A program made the position numbers and the translations under genes. Positions 33,330-43,005 of a DNA stretch of 64,000 nucleotides are shown here, in pieces (positions within the stretch are counted from its first letter, which is position 1; every line of letters begins with the position of its first letter). The notes under the pieces were generated by a model, which was not told the origin of the DNA, ran no database searches, and was given only the letters and a program-made list of their open reading frames with translations. The stretch comes from Chitinophagaceae bacterium (GTDB taxonomy: Bacteria > Bacteroidota > Bacteroidia > Chitinophagales > Chitinophagaceae): positions 62,001 to 126,000 of the forward strand of contig JADKAJ010000007.1 of assembly GCA_016719165.1 (NCBI GenBank), given 5' to 3'.

Positions 33330-34967
33330 ATGGACAGAAGAGACTTTTTCAAACGGACCAGGAGAAAATATTCCACCACATCCAATGTAAATCAATACGG
33401 TAAAGAGATGTTTGCCGGCCTTAACCCATATTCGGGCAACTGGACAGTAAATGAAGTAACACACCTGCTTAAGCGGACAATGTTTGGTGCCAGGAAAACT
33501 GATATTGACTATTTTCTCTCATTATCTCCCGGAGCAGCAGTTGATGAATTACTAAATACTGTGATGGTTCCGGATCCGCCGGTAAGAGACTATGGCCTAC
33601 TGGAAGATGATGGTGTTTTTTATGATGACCTCGGAGTGGCAATCGGGCAGACCTGGGTGAATGATCTTAATATGGCCAGTGCTCCGGAAATCAGGGGCCA
33701 GATTAATAGCCGCCGTGCTAGTAGCCTGAAAAAATGGTGGGCAGGACTTATTATTAACCAACACAGAAGTATACAGGAAAAAATGGTGCTGTTCTGGCAT
33801 CATCATTTCTCTATACAGGAATCAGAAGTCGACAATGCACAGATACTTTACCGGCATCATCATTTACTCCGTAGTAATGCGCTGGGAAATTTTAAGTCAC
33901 TGGTTAAGGAAGTAACAATTGACCCTGCCATGTTAATTCACCTGAATGGTTACCTCAATTCAAGGCAGGCACCTGATGAAAACTATGCAAGAGAATTACA
34001 GGAATTATTTTCCATTGGAAAAGGAGATGATTCGCATTATACAGAAGATGACGTTATTGCTGCTGCAAGAGTACTTACCGGCTGGCGTATAAATGACAAC
34101 CCGCTTGGTTCTTATCTTGATGCCGGTGCACACGATACCGGCCCCAAAACTTTTTCTTCATTTTACAACAACACCACAATCAGCGGAAGTACCGACCCCG
34201 ACCAGGAACTGGATGCGCTGATAGATATGATCTTTACAACAACAGAAGCTGCAAGGTTCATCTGCCGGAAGCTATATAAATGGTTTGTGTATTATGACAT
34301 TGATGAAACAACCGAAACAAATGTTATTATCCCTATGGCTGAAATATTACAAAGTAATAATTACGATGTAAAACCGGCCCTCGCTGTCCTGTTTAAAAGT
34401 GAACATTTTTATGACGTTTTGAACCAGGCCTGTTATATCAAAAACCCTTATGATATGATTGTAGGTACCCTGCGTGAATTCAATGTGAGTTTTCCTTCAT
34501 ATACCGATTACATAACAGGTTATCCATTATTCTACTCCATTTACCAGAAAGCAGCAGAAATGCAGCAACAATTGTTTCAACCTCCTGATGTTTCAGGCTG
34601 GCCATCTTATTACCAGGAGCCGATGCATTATGAATTATGGGTGAACAGTAATTCATTGCCAAAAAGAGCTGATTTCACTGATGCCCTTGTAAATGATTCG
34701 GTCATTGATGTAAGAGCATTTGCCAATTACTCAAGCAACCCGGCAGATCCCAACCAATTGATAAACGATGTGACAGCGTTGCTGCTTCGTTATCCTTTAT
34801 CCAATGATTCCAGGGTCTATATCAAAACTCATTTTTTAACTAACAATACGACTGACGATACAATATGGACCAATGCATGGAACAGCAACAACACCACAGT
34901 AATCAATACATCTTTAAGAGAGCTGTTTAAATTCCTGATGAACCTGCCGGAGTTTCATCTATGCTGA
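33330..34967 (+). CDS. DUF1800-domain protein
   Basis: 545 aa, full length. The family motif sequence is clear: HLLKRTMFGARKTDIDYFL near residue 47, KMVLFWHHHFSIQES, a mid block LNGYLNSRQAPDENYARELQELFSIGKGDD, TGWRIND, and PPDVSGWPSY near the end. DUF1800 genes are almost always beside DUF1501 genes, as here, and the pair may handle exported polymer or glycan substrates; no biochemical role is established. The N-terminus MDRRDFFKRTRRK has a twin-arginine pattern but no hydrophobic core after it, so it may be carried out with its partner or stay inside. It follows the T9SS propeller gene by 26 bp. Confidence 0.9.
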   Translation: MDRRDFFKRTRRKYSTTSNVNQYGKEMFAGLNPYSGNWTVNEVTHLLKRTMFGARKTDIDYFLSLSPGAAVDELLNTVMVPDPPVRDYGLLEDDGVFYDDLGVAIGQTWVNDLNMASAPEIRGQINSRRASSLKKWWAGLIINQHRSIQEKMVLFWHHHFSIQESEVDNAQILYRHHHLLRSNALGNFKSLVKEVTIDPAMLIHLNGYLNSRQAPDENYARELQELFSIGKGDDSHYTEDDVIAAARVLTGWRINDNPLGSYLDAGAHDTGPKTFSSFYNNTTISGSTDPDQELDALIDMIFTTTEAARFICRKLYKWFVYYDIDETTETNVIIPMAEILQSNNYDVKPALAVLFKSEHFYDVLNQACYIKNPYDMIVGTLREFNVSFPSYTDYITGYPLFYSIYQKAAEMQQQLFQPPDVSGWPSYYQEPMHYELWVNSNSLPKRADFTDALVNDSVIDVRAFANYSSNPADPNQLINDVTALLLRYPLSNDSRVYIKTHFLTNNTTDDTIWTNAWNSNNTTVINTSLRELFKFLMNLPEFHLC

Positions 34968-35017
34968 AGTCCTCCTGCCGGAAACAGGATTTAGTTAACC
35001 TATGTAATAGCAATAAT

Positions 35018-36619
35018 ATGAACAGAAGAAAATTTTTACGCAATACAGTACCCGTGGCCGTTACCATGCCGGCACTGTTAAATGGATTTTCATTCACTGC
35101 ACAAGGAGCAGAGAGTGGCTTAGCAAGACTGCTGGAACAGACCCTGACTGATACAGACCATGTTTTTGTGCTGGTGCAGTTAGCCGGCGGTAATGATGGG
35201 TTAAATATGGTGATACCATTAGACGTTTATGGCAACTATTATAATGCAAGGACGAATGTGGCGATTCCGCAAAGCCAGGTATTGCGCCTGGATGGTACTG
35301 ATAAATCAGGTTTACATCCTGCTATGACAGCCATGCAGAATATGTTCAATGATGGTAAAATGAGTATTGTACAATCAGTTGGGTATGCAAACCCAAACTT
35401 CTCGCATTTTAGAGCAACAGATATTTGGAACAGTGGTGATCCAAGAGAAAACAGAAGAGAAAGAGTAAAAACGGGTTGGATGGGCCGTTACCTCGAAAGT
35501 GAATATCCCGGTTATCCTGACGCATATCCTGATGCAACAATGCCAGACCCATTAGCTATACAAATAAGCAATTTCCCGACATTGACAGTACAGGGTTCTG
35601 TTTATTCAATGGGATTATCAATTACTAATCCTGAAAAAGTTTATACGTTTGATAATCCTTTTTCTGATTATCCCCTTAATGCAGCTCCTGCTAATAAAGA
35701 ATTAAAATTTCTCCGTGTTATTTCAGAAAAAACAAAGATCTATTCTGATATAATCAGGACTGCATACCAAAGAGCGGCTACCTTGGCAGCATACCCCTCT
35801 GATAACGTACTGGCCGACCAGTTAAAAATCGTAGCCCGGTTAATAAAAGGTGGGTTGAAAACAAGAGTGTACACCGTAACAATGGGCGGTTTTGATACCC
35901 ATAAAAGACAAGTAAATGCCAGTGATACCACCACAGGTTTTCATGCCAGGCTAATGAAGGATCTTTCGGCGGGCATCAGTGCTTTTCAACAAGACCTGGA
36001 ACTGATGGGATTGGAAGAAAGAGTAATGGGAATGACTTTCTCAGAATTTGGCCGCCGCATAAAATCCAATGCGAGTTTGGGCACTGACCATGGTGCTGCA
36101 GCACCGCTGATCATATTTGGAAAACATGCCAAAAAAGGAATACTTGGTAACAGTCCTGATATACCTGCTGATATACAGGTTGTAAATAATATCCCATTCC
36201 AATATGATTTCAGGAGTGTATATGCTTCGATTCTGGAACAATGGTTCTGTGTAAAACAACCTGCATTGAATTCTATAATGTTACAGAATTACCAATCCCT
36301 TCCCCTGATTACCGGCCCCTGTGGTGTTGCAGATGACCCGGATGATACTAATAATAACTCGAACAATTTGTTATTGAAAATGTGGCCCAACCCTTATAAT
36401 GTAAGTGCGACTATTCAGTTTTCCACAATAGGCGGTCATACGATGATACAGCAGATTGATGCGTTAGGAAGAGTTATTAAAGTACTCACCAACCAGGAAT
36501 ATGTTGCCGGCACTTACAATGTTGACATTTATAATGACGGACTGGCTTCCGGAGTATACTTCCTGCGGCTGCAGAATAAATCCCTTCAAAAAGTGATTAG
36601 TGTGATGAAGTTGCCATAA
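35018..36619 (+). CDS. DUF1501-domain protein with Tat-like signal and T9SS type A sorting domain
   Basis: 533 aa from ATG at 35018, which gives MNRRKFLRNTVPVAVTMPAL, an R-R-x-F-L twin-arginine signal with a hydrophobic core. An upstream ATG at 34961 overlaps the DUF1800 gene but adds no signal feature. The DUF1501 core shows LVQLAGGNDGLNMVIPLD, HPAMTAMQNMF, YANPNFSHFRATDIWNSGDP, GGFDTHKRQ and MTFSEFGRRIKSNASLGTDH, an alkaline-phosphatase-like fold in this family. The last 80 residues (MWPNPYN..., GRVIKV, ASGVYFLRLQNKS) are a T9SS type A sorting domain. It is thus an outer-surface or secreted partner of the DUF1800 protein just upstream. Confidence 0.9.
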   Translation: MNRRKFLRNTVPVAVTMPALLNGFSFTAQGAESGLARLLEQTLTDTDHVFVLVQLAGGNDGLNMVIPLDVYGNYYNARTNVAIPQSQVLRLDGTDKSGLHPAMTAMQNMFNDGKMSIVQSVGYANPNFSHFRATDIWNSGDPRENRRERVKTGWMGRYLESEYPGYPDAYPDATMPDPLAIQISNFPTLTVQGSVYSMGLSITNPEKVYTFDNPFSDYPLNAAPANKELKFLRVISEKTKIYSDIIRTAYQRAATLAAYPSDNVLADQLKIVARLIKGGLKTRVYTVTMGGFDTHKRQVNASDTTTGFHARLMKDLSAGISAFQQDLELMGLEERVMGMTFSEFGRRIKSNASLGTDHGAAAPLIIFGKHAKKGILGNSPDIPADIQVVNNIPFQYDFRSVYASILEQWFCVKQPALNSIMLQNYQSLPLITGPCGVADDPDDTNNNSNNLLLKMWPNPYNVSATIQFSTIGGHTMIQQIDALGRVIKVLTNQEYVAGTYNVDIYNDGLASGVYFLRLQNKSLQKVISVMKLP

Positions 36620-36831
36620 AATGCTTAAAATCATTTAAATATCTTTCACGAAATGATCACCATTTAGCCAGTTAATTGAAAAACCATCCATATCCAGGAT
36701 GAACCTAAATTAATCTTTGTCAATCCTTATAATTCAATAAATTTACTTCCGCCTTATCCTACCCTCAAGCACTAATAATCCAATCCTCTGACAAATCTTT
36801 TTTTAATTAAAAAAGAAAATTTTGTTTGAGG

Positions 36832-37758
36832 ATGAAAAAACTTCTCATATTAGGGTTGGCCTTTTGTTTTGTACAGGACCAACCAGTAAAAGCGCAATAT
36901 TATTATTACAATGATAGATATTATGATAATGATGTCGTAATGGAGATCGGTGCCACTTTTGGCATTATGAACGCCTTCACCGACCTGGGTGGGAAAAAAG
37001 GAATTGGTAAAAGTTTTATCAAAGATCTTAACTGGAAAAATTCAAAAGCAAGCTATGGCCTTTATGCAGCTGCCATGTACAAAAATGTGCTGGGACTCCG
37101 TGTAGAGGCAACATTTGGCCAGGTCGCCGCTTATGACAGCATTTTGAAAGATGTAAAAGCAACCACTTTTGGCCGGTATGAACGTAACCTGAGTTTCAAA
37201 AGCAGGATTGCTGACATACAACTGGGGATTGAGGTACATCCCCTGTTTTTCAAGAATTATTATGAAGGAGATGAAGATCCGCCTTTTATATCACCTTATG
37301 TGGTAGCAGGTATTGGTTATTTTTCATTTGACCCCCAGGCGAAGCTGAATGGCCAGTGGTATGCGTTACAACCACTGAGTACAGAAGGGCAGGGATTTGC
37401 AGAATACCCCGATAGAAAACCCTATAAACTCAGTCAACTAAATATAGCAGCCGGACTGGGTGTTAAATATGAAGTAAACTCGTTTATAAATGCCCGGCTG
37501 GAGATTAACCATCGTTTTTTGAATACCGACTATCTTGATGATGTAAGTGAAGACAGTTATATAGACCCGGCTTTATTTAATAATTACCTGTCATCGAACA
37601 GGGCAGCGATCGCTCAACAATTATTTGACAGAAGGGCTGAAGTAGATCCCGGACACACAACTAATCCCAGCTATCAGCGGGGTAACCCCAAAGACAAAGA
37701 TGCATTCTTTACGATCCAGCTAAAAATAGGTATTAACATTGGGCGGCAAAGACGTTAG
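36832..37758 (+). CDS. Outer-membrane beta-barrel protein, 308 aa
   Basis: Start at ATG 36832 gives a signal peptide (MKKLLILGLAFCFVQDQPVKAQ); an earlier TTG two codons before is less likely. The mature part is rich in Tyr/Asp at the start (YYYNDRYYDNDV) and shows repeated barrel strands (VVMEIGATFGIMNAF, SYGLYAAAMYKNVLGLRVEA, FISPYVVAGIGYFSF, LNIAAGLGVKYEVNSFINAR), ending in FTIQLKIGINIG. This is a general Bacteroidota outer-membrane barrel (OmpW/PorT-like) with no defined role. It stands alone 212 bp after the DUF1501 gene; the sequence between is AT-rich and contains no other gene. Confidence 0.8.
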   Translation: MKKLLILGLAFCFVQDQPVKAQYYYYNDRYYDNDVVMEIGATFGIMNAFTDLGGKKGIGKSFIKDLNWKNSKASYGLYAAAMYKNVLGLRVEATFGQVAAYDSILKDVKATTFGRYERNLSFKSRIADIQLGIEVHPLFFKNYYEGDEDPPFISPYVVAGIGYFSFDPQAKLNGQWYALQPLSTEGQGFAEYPDRKPYKLSQLNIAAGLGVKYEVNSFINARLEINHRFLNTDYLDDVSEDSYIDPALFNNYLSSNRAAIAQQLFDRRAEVDPGHTTNPSYQRGNPKDKDAFFTIQLKIGINIGRQRR

Positions 37759-37884
37759 CTTATTTTAGTTATTACTTTAGTGTAACCTGTAATCAAACTA
37801 CTTGACTATAACTACTTGTTATAAAAAACGTTACCGTCATTAATACTCATTCATTACCAATGTATATGAATTCTGAAAATAGCT

Positions 37885-37914
37885 ATTGGCGGCCAGTCTT
37901 ATTTATTAACTTTG
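37885..37914 (+). promoter_or_regulatory. Bacteroidota promoter (ATTG, TAACTTTG) upstream of the 794-aa gene
   Basis: TAACTTTG (37907-37914) matches the -7 consensus TAnnTTTG exactly; ATTG at 37885-37888 lies 18 nt upstream, one nt short of the usual spacer. Transcription would start about 59 nt before the ATG at 37980. Confidence 0.45.
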
Positions 37915-37979
37915 ATAATCGCTATTATAGTCCCCCAGAAAATCTCCGTTGCCCTTAATACCAACTAAACTGTAAGTTC

Positions 37980-40364
37980 ATGGACGACACAAATACTTTT
38001 ATAAAAGATCCTGTATTCAATAGCCTTCTTTCTTTCAGGCCATTGGTAAATGCACTTAAAAAAAATATTGCCGAAGGTAACCCCGGTATGAAAAAACTGT
38101 ATGGCCATGTGGTTCAGGAATTTGAATCTCACCCTGAATTAATGGGAACTATAACAGATCTTGACGTTTTACAACCTTACAGCGAATTAATTGAAGAACT
38201 CTTATCAGCTGTCTTTCCTCCTACAACGGCAAACTATATGTACGGCATTTCCTTCCCTTTTAAGAACCTTGCCGTCTATGCGTCACCGCTGTTTAAAACG
38301 CTATTGGTGAAAAAGGATAGTGCTGAAATAATTATACAGGATGATTCGACCAGCACACTTAACCGTGAAAGATTACATTTTGCCTTTGGATTAATTCTGA
38401 AAAAATACCTTGGCTACAACAGTGCTGATTCCTCTAAAGTAGTTTATCCATTTACTGATGAGAAAACCGGGCTGGTAAGATATATGGAGATGCGCCTTGA
38501 TGGACGCTTTATTGATGTAAGACCGGTGGATGAAATGCCAAAAATGCCAGAGAGTATTTTTGATTACACCAGTAACCGTTTGCTGACAATTGAAGAATTG
38601 ATGCAGCAGGTATCCCTGGATAAATTTGTATTCGAAGGGTTAACGGTTATACGTATTAATGATGTAACAGAACAGGCTGTAATAGCTGAAATGAAAAACA
38701 AATTGCTCGATTCTAATTTTGTATCAGATAACACAGCCTATACAGACCTGGAAAAACAAATTCAAAACCTGATTGGTCTTAAAGACCTTACCATTGGCCT
38801 GACCCCGTTCTTTAAAATAAACGGCCACTACGTTTATTCAAACCTGCATAATAATAACAGCCTTCTTTTTCGCCATCTGCAGAGCACAGGAGAAAAAGAT
38901 GAAATAAGTGATTATTGTAAATTACTATTCCGGTACAATAATCAACCGGTTTTATACGAATCATTAACTGAAGACATTCTCGGGGAAGTACAATGTCTTC
39001 CCTATTACCACAAAGCAGGAAGCCGCTGCATGATCATCTGTCCACTTAAACAACAGAATGAATTACTGGGTATGTTGGAAATCAGCTCAAAACAACCCGG
39101 CTATCTGAAACCTGAACATATTAGCAAGTTAGAAGCAGCCATACCCATGTTTACATTGGGATTGGAAAAAAGCCTGGAACAATTAAATAACCAGGTTGAT
39201 AAGGTTATCAAGAAAAAATTTACGGCTGTTCAGCCTGCTGTTGAGTGGAAATTTACTGAAGCTTCCCTCAATTATATTGTAAATATGTATGAAAAACAAG
39301 ATTCAGGAATTGAACGGATTGTTTTCGATGATGTTTTCCCACTTTATGGTGCTATTGATGTTCGTAATTCTTCAACTGCCAGGTCACATTCTGTTCAGCT
39401 TGATATGCTGGAACAACTGGAGTTGGCGAGGAAAGTTGTCAGAAAAGCACAAGCTGCAATGTCATTTCCTTTGTTGCAGGAAATTGAATTTAAAATTGAC
39501 AGGCATATTGCATCCGCCTCTGATGTTTTGCAATCAGAAGAAGAAATGAGTGTCTACGATTTTTTACAGGGACAGGTCATTTCTGTATTTAACCACCTGC
39601 GGGATACGGAGCCAGCCGTAAAAAATGAAATAGAAGAATATTTTTCATCACTGGATCCCCAGTTGGGTATGCTGTACAAGCATCGTAAAGAATATGAAGA
39701 CAGCATTTCATTGATCAATCATACACTGGCCCGTTTCATTGACAAAGAACAGGCAGCCGCCCAAAAAGTGTATCCCCACTATTTCGAACGGTATATTACT
39801 GACGGACTGGAGTTCAATATTTTCATGGGCCAGTCAATAAGTCCACGTAAAAAATTTGATGAAATATACCTGAGAAATATGAAGATGTGGCAGTTAACTG
39901 TTCTTACAAAGGCAGCAAAAGTAACGCATAAGCTGGAACAGGAACTGAGCCAGGTATTACGTACTACACAACTCATCCTTGCACACAGTCAGCCACTTTC
40001 CATCAGCTTCCGTACAGAAGAAAGAAAATTTGATGTAGATGGCGCCTATAATACCCGCTATGAGATTGTGAAAAAAAGAATTGATAAGGTACGCATTAAA
40101 GAAACAAACGAACGACTGACACAGCCTGGGAAAATCGCCATTGTATACTCACAGGCAAAGGATGCCGCAGAATACACTGAGTATATTGAATTTCTGCAAA
40201 GCAAAAATTTAATAAAACCCGGGATCGAAAAGCATGATTTAGAGGAACTGCAGGGTGTATCCGGACTCAAAGCTTTACGGGTTGATGTAGACTTTGATAC
40301 AGAACCCAGGATGGAAAAGAAAATTGAATTGTCAGCCACAACCTCCGATCAACTATTGAGATAA
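37980..40364 (+). CDS. Large cytoplasmic protein with a GAF-like domain, unknown function, 794 aa
   Basis: No signal or membrane segment. A central GAF-like region (residues about 265-405) is suggested by CLPYYHKAGSRCMIICPL and LLGMLEISSKQPGYLKPEHI and LEAAIPMFTLGLEKSLEQL, the pattern of a sensor domain followed by a signalling helix. The C-terminal 390 residues are mostly helical and end in RVDVDFDTEPRMEKKIEL; no kinase, cyclase or nuclease motif is visible. N-terminal 240 residues are also unassigned. I recall comparable GAF-containing proteins of this size in Bacteroidetes, without a known output. It has its own promoter and ends in a strong bidirectional terminator. Confidence 0.85.
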   Translation: MDDTNTFIKDPVFNSLLSFRPLVNALKKNIAEGNPGMKKLYGHVVQEFESHPELMGTITDLDVLQPYSELIEELLSAVFPPTTANYMYGISFPFKNLAVYASPLFKTLLVKKDSAEIIIQDDSTSTLNRERLHFAFGLILKKYLGYNSADSSKVVYPFTDEKTGLVRYMEMRLDGRFIDVRPVDEMPKMPESIFDYTSNRLLTIEELMQQVSLDKFVFEGLTVIRINDVTEQAVIAEMKNKLLDSNFVSDNTAYTDLEKQIQNLIGLKDLTIGLTPFFKINGHYVYSNLHNNNSLLFRHLQSTGEKDEISDYCKLLFRYNNQPVLYESLTEDILGEVQCLPYYHKAGSRCMIICPLKQQNELLGMLEISSKQPGYLKPEHISKLEAAIPMFTLGLEKSLEQLNNQVDKVIKKKFTAVQPAVEWKFTEASLNYIVNMYEKQDSGIERIVFDDVFPLYGAIDVRNSSTARSHSVQLDMLEQLELARKVVRKAQAAMSFPLLQEIEFKIDRHIASASDVLQSEEEMSVYDFLQGQVISVFNHLRDTEPAVKNEIEEYFSSLDPQLGMLYKHRKEYEDSISLINHTLARFIDKEQAAAQKVYPHYFERYITDGLEFNIFMGQSISPRKKFDEIYLRNMKMWQLTVLTKAAKVTHKLEQELSQVLRTTQLILAHSQPLSISFRTEERKFDVDGAYNTRYEIVKKRIDKVRIKETNERLTQPGKIAIVYSQAKDAAEYTEYIEFLQSKNLIKPGIEKHDLEELQGVSGLKALRVDVDFDTEPRMEKKIELSATTSDQLLR

Positions 40365-40373
40365 TACTTTAAT

Positions 40374-40410
40374 AATGAAGCGGCCTGTCAGTTAAACAGG
40401 CCGCTTCATT
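40374..40410. terminator. Perfect 15-bp bidirectional terminator between convergent genes
   Basis: AATGAAGCGGCCTGT (40374-40388) pairs with ACAGGCCGCTTCATT (40396-40410) around a 7-nt loop. It sits between the 794-aa gene and the convergent kinase-like/Omp85 gene. Confidence 0.8.
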
Positions 40411-40428
40411 ATTTCAAACCTTCTATAA

Positions 40429-43005
40429 TTAAAATCGCCAGCCAAGCGTAACCAGTGGCAATTTATCCTCTTTAGACATGGCATAAACAAAAGAGAATAA
40501 TAAACGACGTAAGGGAGATACCCAAAAACCAAGACCATATCCTGAAGCCCATTTATCAACTAAATCATTTTCTACCCATACCCTGCCAACATCATAATAC
40601 GCTGCAATACCAATGGATCCAGGGAAAAGATAGGTTCTGAAATCAGCAATCTTCAAACGAAGTTCAGACTGGTTAAAGAATTTAGATTTCCCTGCAAACC
40701 GATACTGACGATAGCCCCTGAGGTTATCCTCGTTACCAAGGTACTGTGCCTGGAAAAATTCAAATCCATCACCCAAATTGATACCGCCGCCTACCCGGTT
40801 GGCAAAAACGAGTCGACCTGGCGCCAACAGGTTGAAGTAAAAGGAAAAACTGCTGTTTAATTGTGTTACGTTATCATAACTGTTATCATTAAGCCCGTCC
40901 AGGTAACGAACTGTACTTATCCAGTTCACACCACTTTCAGGAAGGACTTTATTATTCCTGGTATCAATTATCAATGAAAATAATCCACCTAAATAGGATT
41001 GCCTGTTAAACACTTTAGCAGGATCGAGGCCGCTGGCTACCGTATTTAAAACAATATTTCTTTGCTGATTAAACTTATCATCTGCTTCTAAATGATAAAA
41101 TTGAAAGGTGGGCCCGAATAAAAATGCTACTTTATCAGAAAACCGGTGACGAAACTGTATGTTGAAATCACCGAGATCGTACCTGATACGATAAAACCTG
41201 AATCTGTCTGGCTGCGTTTTATCATACACTGAATTCATACCATAGCCAAAGAAGTTGGTAGTGGTGAAGGGGCCTTTATAATCAAAATCCATCACCAGGT
41301 CAGTATTCTTTCCCATTACATCAATGAACTCATTATTGTAACGAAGATTGACGGCTTTGGTGGAAAAAGCATACTTACCCGAAAACTGGTGCAGCGACTT
41401 ATAGGGTGATTTCCTGAAACCATGACGAATGATCTTCATAGTAGGCCCGAGTGATAACCCATCATCCGGATTGTACCCGATAGTTCCAAAAAAAGACTGG
41501 AATGGATACCTGTAATAAATTCTCTCAAAAGAATTTACAGTGCTGTCATTCGACATTTTATTTTTGAACGGGCCCATAACTTTATTGTCCCCGTTTAATT
41601 TATCATACAACAGCGCACCGCGTTGGGATTTTGAAGTATTCTCAAAAACATCACTACCGCCACCACCGATCAGGCGCAACTTAATCTTATCATTACTACC
41701 ACGAAGTAAATACTTATCGTCTCCATCCATTGCATATAGACGTATCTCTTTGGTAACGGCAGGATCGAACTTTCTTTCATACATCTTAACCGATTGTTGC
41801 CCTTCCCGGTTAATTTTATAAACCTGGACCAGTACCGACCCATCATCATTCCGGGAAATGTCAAACAGTTCTTTTTTATCACTTCCGGTCACATTCACTA
41901 TTTCTGCAATAAACCGATGATACTCTACAGCTTCAGCAACTAGAAAATTGCGACGATCTTTTAGTGTCTGTGCAATTTTTGGAGCGGAAATACTTCTTAT
42001 TTCTGCCGGCTGTTGTGCCATAGCCCTGTCAATGACCTCATCTGTCATTTGAGATACAAATTTTTCAGCGGCCTGCTTCCATTGTTCTTCAGTTAACTGG
42101 TTCAGGAAAAAACGGTCCAGGTTTCTTGCAGCAAAATTGAATCTGCCAATATTATTGGCCTCGCTTTTAAACCCTTCCAGTTGTGGTACCATAGAACGGC
42201 TTTTTATCAAACCTGGCAACAAACCCTGGTTAATATAAAATGCCTGGTCACGGTCTTTGGCTATCGGGAAAAACTGTTTCCCCTTTCCATCATCTATGTC
42301 ATTAACACCCCAAAGCCATTGTCCTTCATGCCTGTCAAGATCCATAACAAACATATCCAGCAGCCGGATTTTTAAAAGGGCAAGCTGGTCCACGGTGTTG
42401 TCATTATCTTTTTCCAGTTTTTCTGCTACTTCATCGGTATCAAATACTTTTTTAATACCAGCCGGTTCTCTTTCTTCCAGGGTAGCCAGCATGTTTGCAA
42501 ACTCCTTACGGTTTTCCCCTAATCGTGGATCATCCGGTATATAAACGAGTTTTACTTTCCCATACGGAATACCGGCTGCTTCAGCCAGCCGAATTACCGA
42601 TAATGAAGCATAAGGATAAGAAGCTGAGACACCGTCTGAAACAAGATCAGCAGCGGCCTCACTCTGAAGATCACCAGGTAATGTTTTATCAGTTATAAAT
42701 TTTTGAATGGTACGTAATGTATACTGTTTGCCATTCGGGTCTTCGAGCCGCAAAGACTTGGTTTGTTTACCCCCGCCTCGCTTCAGTGGGGTCAACCCTC
42801 CACTTTCAGTGGCAAGATTTAAGACAGGCGCTTTTACAGGTGTATTCCATTCTTTCCGGTAGTTGGCACCCATCCAGAATATTCGTCCTCCGCTGGTGCT
42901 GAATGATGATGGCTTTGCTGAGGCCGAGTCAGTGCTTTTTTGTGCCGCACAGTAATTTAATGGCACGACAAAGCATGCAAGAATTAGCAGTTTCGTTGGT
43001 CTCAT
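40429..43005 (-). CDS. Periplasmic kinase-like domain fused to an Omp85 (BamA-like) barrel, 858 aa
   Basis: A signal peptide (LLILACFVVPLNYCAAQ) leads into a region (residues about 45-330) that aligns with the middle of the adjacent 1238-aa protein: GGGKQTKSLRLEDPNGKQYT then LRTIQK, MDLDRHEGQWLWG (Asp224-Arg-His226 ... Gln229) and AKDRDQAFY (Asp251, Asp253). These resemble the P-loop/Lys, catalytic D-x4-N and metal-binding Asp motifs of HipA/FAM20/PI-kinase-like folds; this is a motif-level inference. The C-terminal half is an Omp85 surface-antigen barrel with the loop-6 motif NLRGYR, GIAAYYDVGRVW and a terminal Phe. It would span the outer membrane with a periplasmic enzymatic domain. It is divergent from the larger paralogue across 333 bp. 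Confidence 0.85.
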   Translation of the reverse strand: MRPTKLLILACFVVPLNYCAAQKSTDSASAKPSSFSTSGGRIFWMGANYRKEWNTPVKAPVLNLATESGGLTPLKRGGGKQTKSLRLEDPNGKQYTLRTIQKFITDKTLPGDLQSEAAADLVSDGVSASYPYASLSVIRLAEAAGIPYGKVKLVYIPDDPRLGENRKEFANMLATLEEREPAGIKKVFDTDEVAEKLEKDNDNTVDQLALLKIRLLDMFVMDLDRHEGQWLWGVNDIDDGKGKQFFPIAKDRDQAFYINQGLLPGLIKSRSMVPQLEGFKSEANNIGRFNFAARNLDRFFLNQLTEEQWKQAAEKFVSQMTDEVIDRAMAQQPAEIRSISAPKIAQTLKDRRNFLVAEAVEYHRFIAEIVNVTGSDKKELFDISRNDDGSVLVQVYKINREGQQSVKMYERKFDPAVTKEIRLYAMDGDDKYLLRGSNDKIKLRLIGGGGSDVFENTSKSQRGALLYDKLNGDNKVMGPFKNKMSNDSTVNSFERIYYRYPFQSFFGTIGYNPDDGLSLGPTMKIIRHGFRKSPYKSLHQFSGKYAFSTKAVNLRYNNEFIDVMGKNTDLVMDFDYKGPFTTTNFFGYGMNSVYDKTQPDRFRFYRIRYDLGDFNIQFRHRFSDKVAFLFGPTFQFYHLEADDKFNQQRNIVLNTVASGLDPAKVFNRQSYLGGLFSLIIDTRNNKVLPESGVNWISTVRYLDGLNDNSYDNVTQLNSSFSFYFNLLAPGRLVFANRVGGGINLGDGFEFFQAQYLGNEDNLRGYRQYRFAGKSKFFNQSELRLKIADFRTYLFPGSIGIAAYYDVGRVWVENDLVDKWASGYGLGFWVSPLRRLLFSFVYAMSKEDKLPLVTLGWRF

